A stretch of 64,000 nt of DNA from contig NZ_QYUQ01000002.1 in NCBI RefSeq assembly GCF_003590835.1, positions 3,596,001 to 3,660,000 of the forward strand, written 5' to 3'. The notes beneath the pieces are model-generated. The model was not told the DNA's origin. It made no database searches and worked only from the letters and a program-made list of their open reading frames with translations. This DNA is from Noviherbaspirillum sedimenti (GTDB lineage: Bacteria > Pseudomonadota > Gammaproteobacteria > Burkholderiales > Burkholderiaceae_D). How positions within the stretch are numbered: the first letter of the stretch is position 1; each line of letters begins with the position of its first letter. The position numbers and the translations under genes were made by a program. Shown piece by piece: positions 27,979-37,379 of the stretch.

Positions 27979-28998
27979 ATGCTTAACCAAACGGCAATTT
28001 TTTTGGACAAGACAGGACTGACATGGTTTGTTCCCTTCGTGCGGCTGATGGCCGGTGAAAATCCGCGCCAGCAGATGAAAGAGATCATGCTGCAGATCGG
28101 TGTCCCGGTCCTGGCTTTCATGTTATTCCTGGTGGTGTGGAGCGTGCTGGCTTCCGGCATCCAGACCAGTTTGGGTACACTCCCCGGACCAGCGCAAGTG
28201 GCGGTAGAAGCAAAAGGGCTCATCGACGAGCACTACAACGAGCGCAACAAGGCGGCTGAGTTTTATAAACGCCAGCAAGGTCGTAATGCGCAACTACTGG
28301 CCGAAGATCCCAAGGCCCAAGTCTCGATTCGCGGCTGGACGGGCAAGCCGACCTACTTCGACCAGATATTCACCAGCCTCTACACCGTATTCACCGGCTT
28401 CGCGCTGGCCACCCTGATCGCGGTGCCGCTGGGCATCCTCTGCGGCCTCTCGCGCACCATGCAGATCGGGCTCAACCCGCTGATCCAGATCTTCCGGCCG
28501 GTCTCCCCCCTCGCGTGGCTGCCAATCGTCACGCTGGTTGTCAGTGCGGTTTACGTCAGCTCCGATGACGCCTGGTTTCAGAAATCGTTCATCACGTCGG
28601 CCATCACGGTGATGTTGTGCTCGCTGTGGCCGACGCTGATCAACACGGCGCTCGGCGTGTCGTCGATCGACAAGGACCTGATCAACGTGTCCAAAGTGCT
28701 GCGTCTGCACTGGACCACCAAGGTCATGAAGATCGTGTTGCCTTCTTCGCTGCAGTTGATCTTCACCGGCCTGCGCCTGTCGCTCGGCGTGGGCTGGATG
28801 GTGCTGATTGCCGCCGAGATGCTGGCGCAGAACCCAGGCCTGGGCAAGTTCGTGTGGGACGAGTTCCAAAACGGCAGTTCCAACTCCCTCGGACGCATCA
28901 TGGTGGCGGTGTTCACCATCGGCTTCGTCGGCTTCCTGCTCGATCGCGTCATGCACACCCTGCAGCAACTGGTGAGCTTCGGCGACCGGGCGCATTGA
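27979..28998 (+). CDS. NrtB-type ABC transporter permease
   Basis: 339 residues of the SsuC/TauC/NrtB permease family. One N-terminal helix ([21 protein letters not shown]) is followed by a soluble loop of about 75 residues ([19 protein letters not shown]...), longer than in most relatives, then the five-helix permease core. The EAA-type coupling loop lies in [18 protein letters not shown]. Pairs with the neighbouring binding protein and ATPase. Confidence 0.85.
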   Translation: MLNQTAIFLDKTGLTWFVPFVRLMAGENPRQQMKEIMLQIGVPVLAFMLFLVVWSVLASGIQTSLGTLPGPAQVAVEAKGLIDEHYNERNKAAEFYKRQQGRNAQLLAEDPKAQVSIRGWTGKPTYFDQIFTSLYTVFTGFALATLIAVPLGILCGLSRTMQIGLNPLIQIFRPVSPLAWLPIVTLVVSAVYVSSDDAWFQKSFITSAITVMLCSLWPTLINTALGVSSIDKDLINVSKVLRLHWTTKVMKIVLPSSLQLIFTGLRLSLGVGWMVLIAAEMLAQNPGLGKFVWDEFQNGSSNSLGRIMVAVFTIGFVGFLLDRVMHTLQQLVSFGDRAH

Positions 28999-29005
28999 AA
29001 GGACG

Positions 29006-30799
29006 ATGATGATTGCATCCCCCTTAAAAATTTCCGCACCTTCTTCTTTGGTGAATGCCGAAAATATCGCTGCGGTAGAGTCCGCGCAGAAAGGGCCGGC
29101 ATTGGAGCAGCCCACCCTCGTGCTTGGCGGGCCTTGCCTGGAACTCAAAAACCTGAGCAAGTCATACGGCACTGGCGCCCATATCACACCGGTTTTGCAA
29201 AACATCAATCTGCAGATCAAGGAAGGCGAATTCGTTGCTATCGTCGGTTTCTCGGGCAGCGGCAAGACTACACTGATTTCGCTGATGGCCGGCTTGATCA
29301 CTCCCGACTCCGGCGCTGTGCTGCGCAATGGTCAGCCGATAGCCGGGCCTGGGCCGGACCGCGGTGTGGTATTCCAGAGCTATTCCCTGATGCCATGGAT
29401 GACCGTGCGTGAAAACGTCGCCCTGGCCGTGGATCAGGTTTTCAAAAATCTGTCCAAGACGGAACGCAAGGCGCAAGCTGAAAAATACATTGCCATGGTC
29501 AATCTGACCCAAGCGATGGAAAAGCGCCCAGCTGAACTGTCAGGCGGCATGCGTCAACGCGTCGCCGTGGCCCGCGCCTTGGCCGCTAATCCGGACATCC
29601 TGTTGCTGGATGAACCGCTGAGCGCACTGGATGCACTCACCCGTGCAAAACTGCAGGACGAAATCATCCGCATCTGGAGCCAGGAAAAGAAGACCGTCGT
29701 TCTGATCACCAACGATGTGGATGAGGGCATCATGATGGCCGATCGGATCATCCCACTGAATCCCGGACCCGGCGCCACCTTCGGGCCGGAATTTCCCGTG
29801 ACTCTGGCACGGCCACGCGATCGTGCAGGCATGAATCATTCGGAAGACTTCAAGAAAATCCGCAAGGAAGTCACGGAATACCTGATGGATGTCGGAGCGC
29901 AGAAAAATGCCAGTGCCGACGACAAGCTGATCAGCCTGCCCAAGGTCATTCCGAATACCAGCAACGAATATCAGAAGGCATTCAAGCCGGATGCTACGCC
30001 AGAGAAAAATTCGATGCACCTTGCGCGTTACGTCGAGTTCTCCAAAGTCTCGAAGGTGTATCCGAGCCGCAAGGGGCCGATCAAAGTGGTCGAAGAATTT
30101 GACCTGAAGATTCGCAAGGGCGAATTCGTTTCCATCATCGGCCATTCCGGCTGCGGAAAATCGACTGTGCTTTCGATGATTGCCGGCCTGACCGACATCA
30201 GCGAGGGCGGCATTTTCCTCGACAGCAGAGAGGTGTCTACAGCCGGGCCGGACCGCGGCATCGTGTTCCAGGCACCCAGCCTGGTCCCCTGGCTGACGGC
30301 TTACCAGAACGTCGGCCTGGCCGTGGAGAAAGTGTTCCCGCACGCCAGCAAGAAAGAACGCAACAACATCATTGAGCATTATCTGGAACGTGTTGGTCTG
30401 TCGCATGCTGCGCAGAAAAAGGCGTTTGAACTGTCGAACGGCATGCGGCAGCGGGTGGGCATCGCCCGGGCGTTTGCGCTGTCACCCAAACTGCTATTGC
30501 TGGACGAGCCGTTCGGCATGCTCGATTCGCTCACGCGCTGGGACTTGCAGGAAGTATTGATGGAAGTGTGGACCCGTACCAAGCTGACCGCCATCATGGT
30601 CACACACGATGTAGATGAAGCAATCCTGCTGGCCGACCGCGTCATCATGATGACCAATGGCCCGCGCGCCAAGGTCGGCAAAGTCATGGAAGTCAAGCTA
30701 CCGCGCCCACGGACACGGAAGATGCTGCTGGAACATCCGGATTACTATAATCTGCGGGAGCAACTACTCAGCTTCCTGAATGAGTGTGATCATGCTTAG
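29006..30799 (+). CDS. Tandem ABC ATPase (NrtC/NrtD-like, two nucleotide-binding domains)
   Basis: 597 residues with two ATPase domains. Domain 1 (about 45-270): Walker [10 protein letters not shown], signature LSGGMRQRV, Walker [14 protein letters not shown], but switch region TNDVDEG, with Asn for the usual His. Domain 2 (about 340-585): Walker [10 protein letters not shown], signature LSNGMRQRV, Walker [13 protein letters not shown], switch THDVDEA. ATP site 1 (domain 1 Walker/switch plus domain 2 signature) would thus be the degenerate one. It powers the permease encoded 7 bases upstream; cyanobacterial NrtC and NrtD are separate proteins. Confidence 0.88.
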   Translation: MMIASPLKISAPSSLVNAENIAAVESAQKGPALEQPTLVLGGPCLELKNLSKSYGTGAHITPVLQNINLQIKEGEFVAIVGFSGSGKTTLISLMAGLITPDSGAVLRNGQPIAGPGPDRGVVFQSYSLMPWMTVRENVALAVDQVFKNLSKTERKAQAEKYIAMVNLTQAMEKRPAELSGGMRQRVAVARALAANPDILLLDEPLSALDALTRAKLQDEIIRIWSQEKKTVVLITNDVDEGIMMADRIIPLNPGPGATFGPEFPVTLARPRDRAGMNHSEDFKKIRKEVTEYLMDVGAQKNASADDKLISLPKVIPNTSNEYQKAFKPDATPEKNSMHLARYVEFSKVSKVYPSRKGPIKVVEEFDLKIRKGEFVSIIGHSGCGKSTVLSMIAGLTDISEGGIFLDSREVSTAGPDRGIVFQAPSLVPWLTAYQNVGLAVEKVFPHASKKERNNIIEHYLERVGLSHAAQKKAFELSNGMRQRVGIARAFALSPKLLLLDEPFGMLDSLTRWDLQEVLMEVWTRTKLTAIMVTHDVDEAILLADRVIMMTNGPRAKVGKVMEVKLPRPRTRKMLLEHPDYYNLREQLLSFLNECDHA

Positions 30800-30845
30800 G
30801 CGTAGCAGTAAACAAGCTGGTGATCTTGATTTGATGGGCGCAGAA

Positions 30846-31928
30846 TTAATTTCCCCCAGCGCTGCCAAACGCATCTGCTAACGACAATATCTTGCCGGTA
30901 TCGGACGCGTCATATCCGGCAAGTCCATTCACCACTTCACGGAAAGAGGCAGATTGCAGGATACCGATGACTTGCTGGATTAACGGATCATCCAATGCCG
31001 CAACCGGTAGCGCAAAAAAGTATCGTTCGCGCACCAACGGGATGAAATCCAGCCCGAAACGCTGTGCTGCCGTTTGCACGCCGAATCCCACCTCCGCCAT
31101 GCCGCTCGCGATGTAGGCGGCGACGGCGGAGTGCGTGAATTCGGCGCTTTCAAATCCATCGATGTCATTCGGCGAGAGGGATGCGCCTGCCAGCATCAGT
31201 TCCAACAGCATTCGCGTACCCGAACCGACTTGGCGATTCACGAAGCGTACGCCGTTCCTGGTCAAGTCATGCAGTCCACGAATGCCTTTCGGATTACCGG
31301 GGGCCACGAACAACCCTTGATTGCGTACTGCGAGATGAATCAGGCAGTGCGTTTTTGGGTTGAGCCATCGGGTATAAAGCGCTACTGCAGGACGCTCAAA
31401 ATCACCCAAAGGCACATGGAATCCGGCCAAATCACACTCCCGTCGCGATAAGGCGGCCACTGCATCCGTGCTGTTCCGGTACCTAAGTTCAATCGGCAGT
31501 TTGGCGTCATTAATGGCGTTTAAGAGGGCTGCGACCGCAAAACCATGGCTGGCATGCAAGCGTACCGTCTTGGACTTCCCCGCAGCCGTCTTGTTTAGCT
31601 CTCTTTCCAGCTCGGAGGATAAACTTTCCAGTATTGGCGATAAACGCGCCGCGACTCGACGGTCAGCCCATATCAATTTTTCCGCCAATGGCGTCAAGGT
31701 TGTCCCGCGCCCGCGGCCCTTGTCCATCAACGTATCGCCAAAAAGTTTTTCCCCATCGCGCAGTAACCCCCACGCGTAACGATAAGACAGGCCGACCGCT
31801 TGGGCTGCCTGCGAGATCGATCCAGTGTTCTGTATCGACGTGAGCAATCCAAGCAAAGCTGCGGTATCCAGAGGCAACTCTGCATCGCGGGTGATTTCCC
31901 AATGCGGATTAACTTTAACTTTATACAT
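30846..31928 (-). CDS. ModE-like HTH regulator with periplasmic-binding-protein-like effector domain
   Basis: 360 residues. The N-terminal winged HTH resembles ModE/LysR-like DNA-binding domains (TGSISQAAQAVGLSYRYAWGLL, then GRGRGTTLTPLAEKLIW). Residues about 125-340 form a PBP_like domain (RFVNRQVGSGTRMLLELML, GMAEVGFGVQTAAQRFGLDFIPL), the type found in one-component regulators next to molybdoenzyme genes. It converges with the transporter and is divergent from a gene start cut off by IS5. Ligand unknown; oxyanions are plausible. Confidence 0.85.
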   Translation of the reverse strand: MYKVKVNPHWEITRDAELPLDTAALLGLLTSIQNTGSISQAAQAVGLSYRYAWGLLRDGEKLFGDTLMDKGRGRGTTLTPLAEKLIWADRRVAARLSPILESLSSELERELNKTAAGKSKTVRLHASHGFAVAALLNAINDAKLPIELRYRNSTDAVAALSRRECDLAGFHVPLGDFERPAVALYTRWLNPKTHCLIHLAVRNQGLFVAPGNPKGIRGLHDLTRNGVRFVNRQVGSGTRMLLELMLAGASLSPNDIDGFESAEFTHSAVAAYIASGMAEVGFGVQTAAQRFGLDFIPLVRERYFFALPVAALDDPLIQQVIGILQSASFREVVNGLAGYDASDTGKILSLADAFGSAGGN

Positions 31929-32060
31929 TATGCTGAAATAGTCTATTTGTTAATCAATATTGTGGTGCCAGTCTTCGTAAGAAGATAAATGATAATAACA
32001 AAATATGTAATTGAAAGCATATTTTATATAAATCTTGTTCACGTAAATAAGGAGCGAGAC

Positions 32061-32084
32061 ATGGCATATTTAGGGAAATGCTGA
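32061..32084 (+). pseudogene. Decapitated gene start (RBS and four codons) cut by IS5
   Basis: AAGGAG at 32049-32054 lies seven bases before ATG 32061, reading MAYL and then running into IS-end sequence (GKC, TGA 32082-32084). The AT-rich 130 bases upstream, shared with the divergent ModE-like regulator, look like an intact intergenic promoter region. I infer that a gene once transcribed rightwards from here was lost when IS5 inserted. Confidence 0.45.
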
Positions 32085-32101
32085 ATTAGGGAAATGCTGA
32101 A
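32070..32101 (+). repeat. Tandem 16-bp repeat at the IS5 end
   Basis: TTAGGGAAATGCTGAA occurs twice head to tail (32070-32085 and 32086-32101). The second copy runs on into the IS5 end, so the repeat looks like a duplicated IS terminus. Confidence 0.8.
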
Positions 32102-32845
32102 CAATTGAGGTTTCTTGCTCGATAGCCGAGGTCAAGTATCGCCGGAATTTTCCGGCAGCCGGAATTCGTGATGATCAGATGGGGAAGAGGTTTATTCGAG
32201 TTTTTCGCTCATGCATCCCAGCTTGTTCTTCGGCAGCGCCTTACGTTTGGAGCGCGACATCGCCACGTGCCAGGTCACTGTTTTATGAAGATTCTCTTTA
32301 CGCTTTTCCACGCCTTGATAGCCCGCGTCACCGAGTGCCGCGACTTCATCGCCGTGCAGCAGCGCGTGCGCTTGCGTCACGTCCGAGACGTTGCCGGCGG
32401 TGCCGATCAAGGTGTGCACGAGGCCCGACGAAGCGTCCACACCGATGTACGCCTTCATGCCGAAATGCCAGTCATTGCCCTTCTTCGACTGGTGCATTTC
32501 AGGGGCGCGCTTCTTGTCTTTATTTTTGGGCGGGGGAGGTGAGGCGATCAGCGTGGTATCGACGATGGTACCATCGCGCATCATCAAACCTTTCTCTGCC
32601 AAGTGCCCGTTGATCGCGTCGAAGATCTTGCGTGTCAGTTCATTCGTTTCGAGCAGACGGCGGAACTTGAGCAAGGTGGTCGCGTCAGGCGCCGACTCGC
32701 GATTGAGGTCGATGCCAACGAAGCCGCGGATCGCCTGGCTGTCGTAGATGGCGTCTTCAATGCCTTCGTCAGACAAACCAAAACACTGCTGGGCCACGTA
32801 CATGCGCAGCATGCGCGCCAGTCCTATTGGAGGGCGTCCGCCCCC
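32086..32845 (-). mobile_element. IS5-family transposase remnant
   Basis: On the minus strand, an IS5-type transposase is readable from GGRPPIGLARMLRMYVAQQ through SAPDATTLLKFRRLLE, the first catalytic Asp region (GTIVDTTLIASPPP), and the second (LGDAGYQGVEKR), ending at KNKLGCMSEKLE with stop at 32192. The first 50 or so residues and the C-terminal 50-60 residues with the catalytic glutamate are missing. The remnant is joined to a globin-sensor fragment on its right. It cannot transpose by itself. Confidence 0.85.
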
Positions 32846-33231
32846 TTGTGGCGGAACCACAGGCCGAACTCGGCCGCGCCGATGTGCGGCAACTGGGATG
32901 CCTCAAGGCCGACCGCAAGCTCGAACATCAGCCGGTTTTCCCAGTCAAGCAGCGCGGCACGCTGGCGCTCGCGTTTGGTGGAAACATTCTGCACCACCGA
33001 GAACAGCCGGTAGGCTTCTGCGGCGCGGGAGTTGCGGTCATGCGAACTGGCGTAGGCATAGCTCATGATTTCCATGGACAAGTCGATCAGACCGGAAAGC
33101 AGTCGTGTGGCGTCGAACTGCTGCCGGCCATCGAACATCGGCTCGGCTTGCAGCAGGTCATGGAATTTTTCTTTCAGGCGGCGCGCGCCGCGAAAGACAA
33201 GGTGCATCGGTACTTCGATGCGAGCGTGGAC
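32846..33231 (-). pseudogene. Globin-coupled sensor (DosC-like diguanylate cyclase) fragment
   Basis: About 128 codons on the minus strand. VHARIEVPMHLVFRGARRLK matches the last helices of globin-coupled sensor domains, and LLSGLIDLSMEIMSYAY...SHDRNSRAAEAYRLFS continues into the linker domain seen in globin diguanylate cyclases, ending EFGLWFRHKGAD at the IS5 join. The globin N terminus is cut by an upstream stop, and the GGDEF domain is missing. Family call is from memory of such linkers; moderate certainty. Confidence 0.55.
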
Positions 33232-33326
33232 TTAAGCATTCCTTGCGGCGGTTGCAAATCTTTTATGTTTTGAAACAAGAAAGCGGGCACACGCTGTTGC
33301 CGGATCGGCAGCAGCGCGATAGCTGA

Positions 33327-34124
33327 TTATGCCGGTAGCGCCTGGATGTGCCAGTCGTAATGGAGGGTAAGTGGTGCATGGTCGGAAAAGCGTTCTTCCT
33401 TGTAAATGGCGGCTTGCCTGGCACTTGCTGCAATATTTTCTGTTGCAACATGGTAGTCAATACGCCAGCCGACATTCTTGGCCCAGGCCTGGCCGCGGTT
33501 GCTCCACCACGTATAGGCGTCGCCGGTGGTTGCCGGATGCAGCAGGCGATAGGCATCGACCAGGCCCACTTCGTCGAACACGCGGGAGAGCCATGCGCGT
33601 TCTTCCGGCAGGAAGCCGGAATTTTTCTGGTTGCTTTTCCAGTTCTTCAGGTCGATTTCCTGATGGGCGATATTCCAGTCGCCGCAAATCACCACTTCGC
33701 GCCCGCTGGCGCGCAAGGCCGCCAGATGGGGCAGGAAGGCTTCCATGAAGCGGAACTTGGCCAGTTGCCGTTCGGGGCTGGACGAGCCGGAGGGGCAATA
33801 CACCGACACCACCGACAAGTTGCCGAAATCGCATTGCACGTAACGCCCTTCGGCATCGAACTCGGGTACGCCGAAACCGGTGATCACTGCATCCGGCTGC
33901 GTGCGGCTATACACGCCGGTGCCGGAATAGCCTTTTTTCTCGGCATAGTGGAAATGGCCGACGTAACCCGGTGGCGTGAGGAAAGCCTCGGTCATGTCGC
34001 CTGCCTGCGCCTTCAATTCCTGCACGCAGACGAAATCGGCCTGTTGTGCCGCCATCCAGTCGAAAAATCCCTTTTTGGCTGCCGAGCGGATGCCATTCAG
34101 GTTGGCTGAAATAATCTTGATCAT
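33327..34124 (-). CDS. xthA: Exodeoxyribonuclease III
   Basis: 265 residues of the ExoIII/APE family; acts on abasic sites and 3' ends in DNA repair. Motifs: KIISANLNGIRSA at the start, VCVQELKAQ with the metal-binding Glu near 35, GDWNIAH near 150, YTWWSNRG near 215, and RIDYH..., closing with ERFSDHAPLTLHYDW, which holds the catalytic Asp-His. Divergent from pyrE. A hairpin at 33293-33315 (one G-T pair) follows the gene but has no clear T-run. Confidence 0.95.
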   Translation of the reverse strand: MIKIISANLNGIRSAAKKGFFDWMAAQQADFVCVQELKAQAGDMTEAFLTPPGYVGHFHYAEKKGYSGTGVYSRTQPDAVITGFGVPEFDAEGRYVQCDFGNLSVVSVYCPSGSSSPERQLAKFRFMEAFLPHLAALRASGREVVICGDWNIAHQEIDLKNWKSNQKNSGFLPEERAWLSRVFDEVGLVDAYRLLHPATTGDAYTWWSNRGQAWAKNVGWRIDYHVATENIAASARQAAIYKEERFSDHAPLTLHYDWHIQALPA

Positions 34125-34318
34125 CGGAAATATTTTGGAAAAATGCTACGAATAGCGAACAGGCGACAGCATACCCCATCCCAACAATTCCCCGCAGGCA
34201 CGTGCTTTGCATTCATCACTGCATTGGCAGGGCTTCTCCATTTACAATGCCGCTGTGCCGCGCAAACAGGCGTGGAAAAACGACAGAATTCGTCACTTCA
34301 CACGGTATCGAGGATATT

Positions 34319-34984
34319 TTGAACAATTTACGTCAGCAATTTATTGAATTCGCAGTCTCCGCAGGAGTACTCAAATTTGGCGGGTTCGTCACCAAGGCGG
34401 GCCGTACTTCGCCGTACTTCTTCAACGCCGGACTGTTTAACGATGGCGCCAACCTGGGACAGCTGGCCGATTTTTACGCGCAGACCCTGCTGGATTCGGG
34501 CGTCGAATTCGACATGCTGTTCGGCCCCGCCTACAAGGGCATCACGCTGGCCTCGGCCACGGCAGTGGCGCTGGCCGGCAAGGGACGCAACGTGCCGTTT
34601 GCCTTCAACCGCAAGGAAGCCAAGGACCATGGCGAAGGCGGCACGATCGTCGGCGCGAAATTGCAGGGCCGGGTGGTGATCATCGATGATGTGATTTCAG
34701 CCGGTACCTCGGTGCGCGAATCGGTCGAGATGATCCGCGCCGCTGGCGCTACCCCCTGTGCGGTACTGATTGCACTGGACCGCATGGAACGCGCCGGCAC
34801 GGACGATGCACTGTCGCCGCATTCGGCGGTGCAGGAAGTCAGCCAGTTGTATGGCATTCCGGTGATTTCGATCGGCAATCTGGCGGACCTGATGGAATAT
34901 ATCTCGGGCGCGGGCGCCGATCCGCAACTGGCGCAGTACAAGGAGGCGATTGCCGCGTATCGCCAGCGCTACGGGGTCGATTGA
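34319..34984 (+). CDS. pyrE: Orotate phosphoribosyltransferase
   Basis: 221 residues starting at TTG 34319, where homology begins (LNNLRQQFIEFAVSAGVLKFGGF) and GAGG lies a few bases upstream; ATG 34202 would add a non-homologous 39-residue extension. Motifs: GPAYKGITLA near 70, FNRKEAKDHGEGG near 100 and the PRPP loop VVIIDDVISAGTSVRES near 125. It makes OMP in pyrimidine synthesis. Confidence 0.93.
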   Translation: MNNLRQQFIEFAVSAGVLKFGGFVTKAGRTSPYFFNAGLFNDGANLGQLADFYAQTLLDSGVEFDMLFGPAYKGITLASATAVALAGKGRNVPFAFNRKEAKDHGEGGTIVGAKLQGRVVIIDDVISAGTSVRESVEMIRAAGATPCAVLIALDRMERAGTDDALSPHSAVQEVSQLYGIPVISIGNLADLMEYISGAGADPQLAQYKEAIAAYRQRYGVD

Positions 34985-35061
34985 AAATCCGGCAATTTAA
35001 CAATTGTTGAACATCCGGCCGGACGCCTCGTTGCAAAATAAGATATTCAAGGGGGAATGCA

Positions 35062-35694
35062 ATGAAAAAAAATAGCAAAAGTCTGCTGGCCGTGATGGGT
35101 GTGCTGCTGTGCTTGCCGCTGCTGGCGCACGCTGAAATTTACATTTGCAAGGATGCCAGCGGCAAGACCTTGACCTCTGACCGGCCGATTGTGGAATGCC
35201 AGGACCGCAAGATACGGGTGCTTGGCAAGAACGGCATGACCCAGCGCGAGATCGGGCCGCCGCTGACCGAAGAACAGAAGCACCAGAAGCAGGCCGATGA
35301 TGAAAAGCGCAAGGCGGCCGTTGCTGCTGCGGATGAGCAGCGGCGCCAGGACCGCGCCTTGATGGCGCGCTACGGCAAGGAAGCCGATATCGAGGTGGCG
35401 CGGCAGCGGGCGCTGGAGCCGGTCGGCGAGCAGATCCGGCGCGAGCAAGCGTCCGTGCTCATGTCGGAGAAAAAACTGGGGCTGGCCCGCGCCGAGGCCG
35501 CCGCCCAGTCCAAGGGCAAGGTGCCGCTCAACCTGCAGCGCAAGATCGACGATCTTGGGCAGGAGATCGTCGACAGCAAGAAGCTGATCGTCGAACGCCA
35601 GCAAGAGGTGGTCCAGATCAATAGCAAGTTTGATCAGTCGGTCAAGCGTTTCCGGGAATTGAGCGGGGCCGCCACGCAAACGGTCGCCAGGTGA
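35062..35694 (+). CDS. DUF4124-domain secreted protein
   Basis: 210 residues with a signal peptide ending LLAHA. The short DUF4124 domain follows (EIYICKDASGKTLTSDRPIVECQDRKI). The rest, about 75-200, is charged and helical (KHQKQADDEKRKAAVAAADEQRRQ), probably a coiled coil. Function of the family is unknown. It stands alone between pyrE and gatB with a strong terminator behind it. Confidence 0.8.
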   Translation: MKKNSKSLLAVMGVLLCLPLLAHAEIYICKDASGKTLTSDRPIVECQDRKIRVLGKNGMTQREIGPPLTEEQKHQKQADDEKRKAAVAAADEQRRQDRALMARYGKEADIEVARQRALEPVGEQIRREQASVLMSEKKLGLARAEAAAQSKGKVPLNLQRKIDDLGQEIVDSKKLIVERQQEVVQINSKFDQSVKRFRELSGAATQTVAR

Positions 35695-35723
35695 TCCAGG
35701 GGCGCAATCGATTTATTAAATTA

Positions 35724-35752
35724 AAAAGCGGAGCGCCAGGCTCCGCTTTTTT
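35724..35752 (+). terminator. Bidirectional terminator between DUF4124 gene and gatB
   Basis: An 11-bp stem AAAAGCGGAGC/GCTCCGCTTTT with loop GCCAG and T-runs readable on both strands serves two convergent genes. Confidence 0.9.
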
Positions 35753-35771
35753 GTTACGCATGACCGACCGT

Positions 35772-37232
35772 TCAGCCCGCCAGTTTCTTCTTCAGCAATT
35801 CCGTCAACTGCGCCGGATTGGCCTTGCCGCGCGAGGCTTTCATGGCCTGGCCGATCAAGGCATTGAACGCCTTTTCCTTGCCGGCCCGGAATTCCTCGAC
35901 TGACTTGGCGTTCGCCGCCAAGACGTCATCGACAATCTTTTCCAGCGCGCCGGTGTCCGAAATCTGCTTCAGGCCTTTGGCTTCGATGATGGCATCGGCC
36001 GCGGCCGCATCGTCCGAGGGCGCTGCCCACATCGCTGCAAAAATTTCCTTGGCAATCTTGTTGGAGATGGTGCCGTCGGCGATACGCTGCAGCAGCAAGG
36101 CCAGCTGCTCGGCCTTGACCGGGGACGCGGAAATTTCCACGCCTTCACGGTTCAGGGTCGAGGCGACATCGCCCATCAGCCAGTTGGCGGCCGGCTTCGC
36201 CTGTTCGCGGCCAGCTTTCGTCACCACGGCTTCGAAGTAGGCAGCCATCGCCTTGGACTGGGTCAGCACGGCGGCGTCGTATTCCGGCAGGGCGAAATCC
36301 TGGATAAAGCGCTCGCGCATCGCCCCGGGCAATTCCGGCATGGCGGCCTTCACGCGTGCGATCCACTCTTGCGCAATCACCAGCGGCGGCAGGTCGGGGT
36401 CGGGGAAGTAGCGGTAATCCTGCGCCTCTTCCTTGCTGCGCATCGAGCGCGTTTCCTTTTTGTCCGGGTCGTACAGGCGGGTTTCCTGCACCACGCGGCC
36501 GCCATCCTCGATCAGCTCGATCTGGCGCCGCACTTCGTAATTGATGGCTTCTTCGAGAAAGCGGAACGAGTTGAGGTTCTTGATTTCGCAGCGGGTGCCA
36601 TATTCCTGCTGGCCGACCGGGCGTACCGAGACGTTGGCGTCGCAGCGGAACGAGCCTTCCTGCATGTTGCCGTCGCAAACGCCCAGCCAGGTCACCAGCG
36701 CATGCAGGGCCTTGGCATAGGCAACCGCTTCGGCGGCGCTCCTCATGTCGGGCTCGGTGACGATTTCCAGCAAGGGCGTGCCGGCGCGGTTGAGGTCGAT
36801 GCCGGTCATGCCATGGTAATCCTCGTGCAGCGATTTGCCGGCGTCTTCTTCCAGGTGCGCGCGCGTCAATTGCACGCTGCGCAATTCCGCCTTGCCATCC
36901 TTTTCCAGCACGAATGCCACGGTGCCGCCCTGTACCACCGGAATTTCAAACTGGCTGATCTGGTAGCCCTTGGGCAGGTCCGGATAAAAATAGTTTTTAC
37001 GCGCAAACACCGATTGCGGCGCGATGGTCGCGCCCACCGCCAGGCCGAACTGGATGGCGCGTTCGACCGCGCCCTTGTTCATCACCGGCAAGACGCCCGG
37101 CAAGGCCAGGTCCACCGGGCAGGCTTGCGTGTTGGCGGCCGCACCGAAGGCGATCGGCGCGCCGCTGAAAATTTTGCTTTGGGTGGTCAACTGCGCGTGC
37201 GTTTCCATCCCGATTACGACTTCCCACTGCAT
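35772..37232 (-). CDS. gatB: Asp/Glu-tRNA amidotransferase subunit B
   Basis: 486 residues, full-length GatB. The kinase domain carries [13 protein letters not shown] at the start, [14 protein letters not shown] near 80 and [17 protein letters not shown] near 150. The C-terminal YqeY/helical tRNA-binding tail ends [17 protein letters not shown]. It phosphorylates misacylated Glu-tRNA(Gln) or Asp-tRNA(Asn) for amidation with ammonia from GatA. Downstream of gatA in gatCAB, with a 147-base gap. Confidence 0.95.
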   Translation of the reverse strand: MQWEVVIGMETHAQLTTQSKIFSGAPIAFGAAANTQACPVDLALPGVLPVMNKGAVERAIQFGLAVGATIAPQSVFARKNYFYPDLPKGYQISQFEIPVVQGGTVAFVLEKDGKAELRSVQLTRAHLEEDAGKSLHEDYHGMTGIDLNRAGTPLLEIVTEPDMRSAAEAVAYAKALHALVTWLGVCDGNMQEGSFRCDANVSVRPVGQQEYGTRCEIKNLNSFRFLEEAINYEVRRQIELIEDGGRVVQETRLYDPDKKETRSMRSKEEAQDYRYFPDPDLPPLVIAQEWIARVKAAMPELPGAMRERFIQDFALPEYDAAVLTQSKAMAAYFEAVVTKAGREQAKPAANWLMGDVASTLNREGVEISASPVKAEQLALLLQRIADGTISNKIAKEIFAAMWAAPSDDAAAADAIIEAKGLKQISDTGALEKIVDDVLAANAKSVEEFRAGKEKAFNALIGQAMKASRGKANPAQLTELLKKKLAG

Positions 37233-37379
37233 ATGTATTCCTCGCTCTATTCGCTATGTTCGCACTGTTCGACTTACACGCCGTCCGGGGTTTTTTGATG
37301 GTGCAGCCGCGGTTTTGGGCGGCATGCCGTCCGGCGGCGTAACGGCATCCGCTTGCAAGCGGATGCTCCCATTGCATCA

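Noticed and set aside
32168..32860. Plus-strand reading frames over the IS5 remnant as genes
   Set aside because: They are antisense to clear IS5 transposase coding sequence.
33293..33315. Terminator of xthA
   Set aside because: A stable hairpin with one G-T pair is there, but no T-run follows on the minus strand; too weak to call.
34202..34318. ATG start for PyrE 39 codons upstream
   Set aside because: The extra residues are not PyrE-like; TTG 34319 with GAGG upstream matches the family N terminus.
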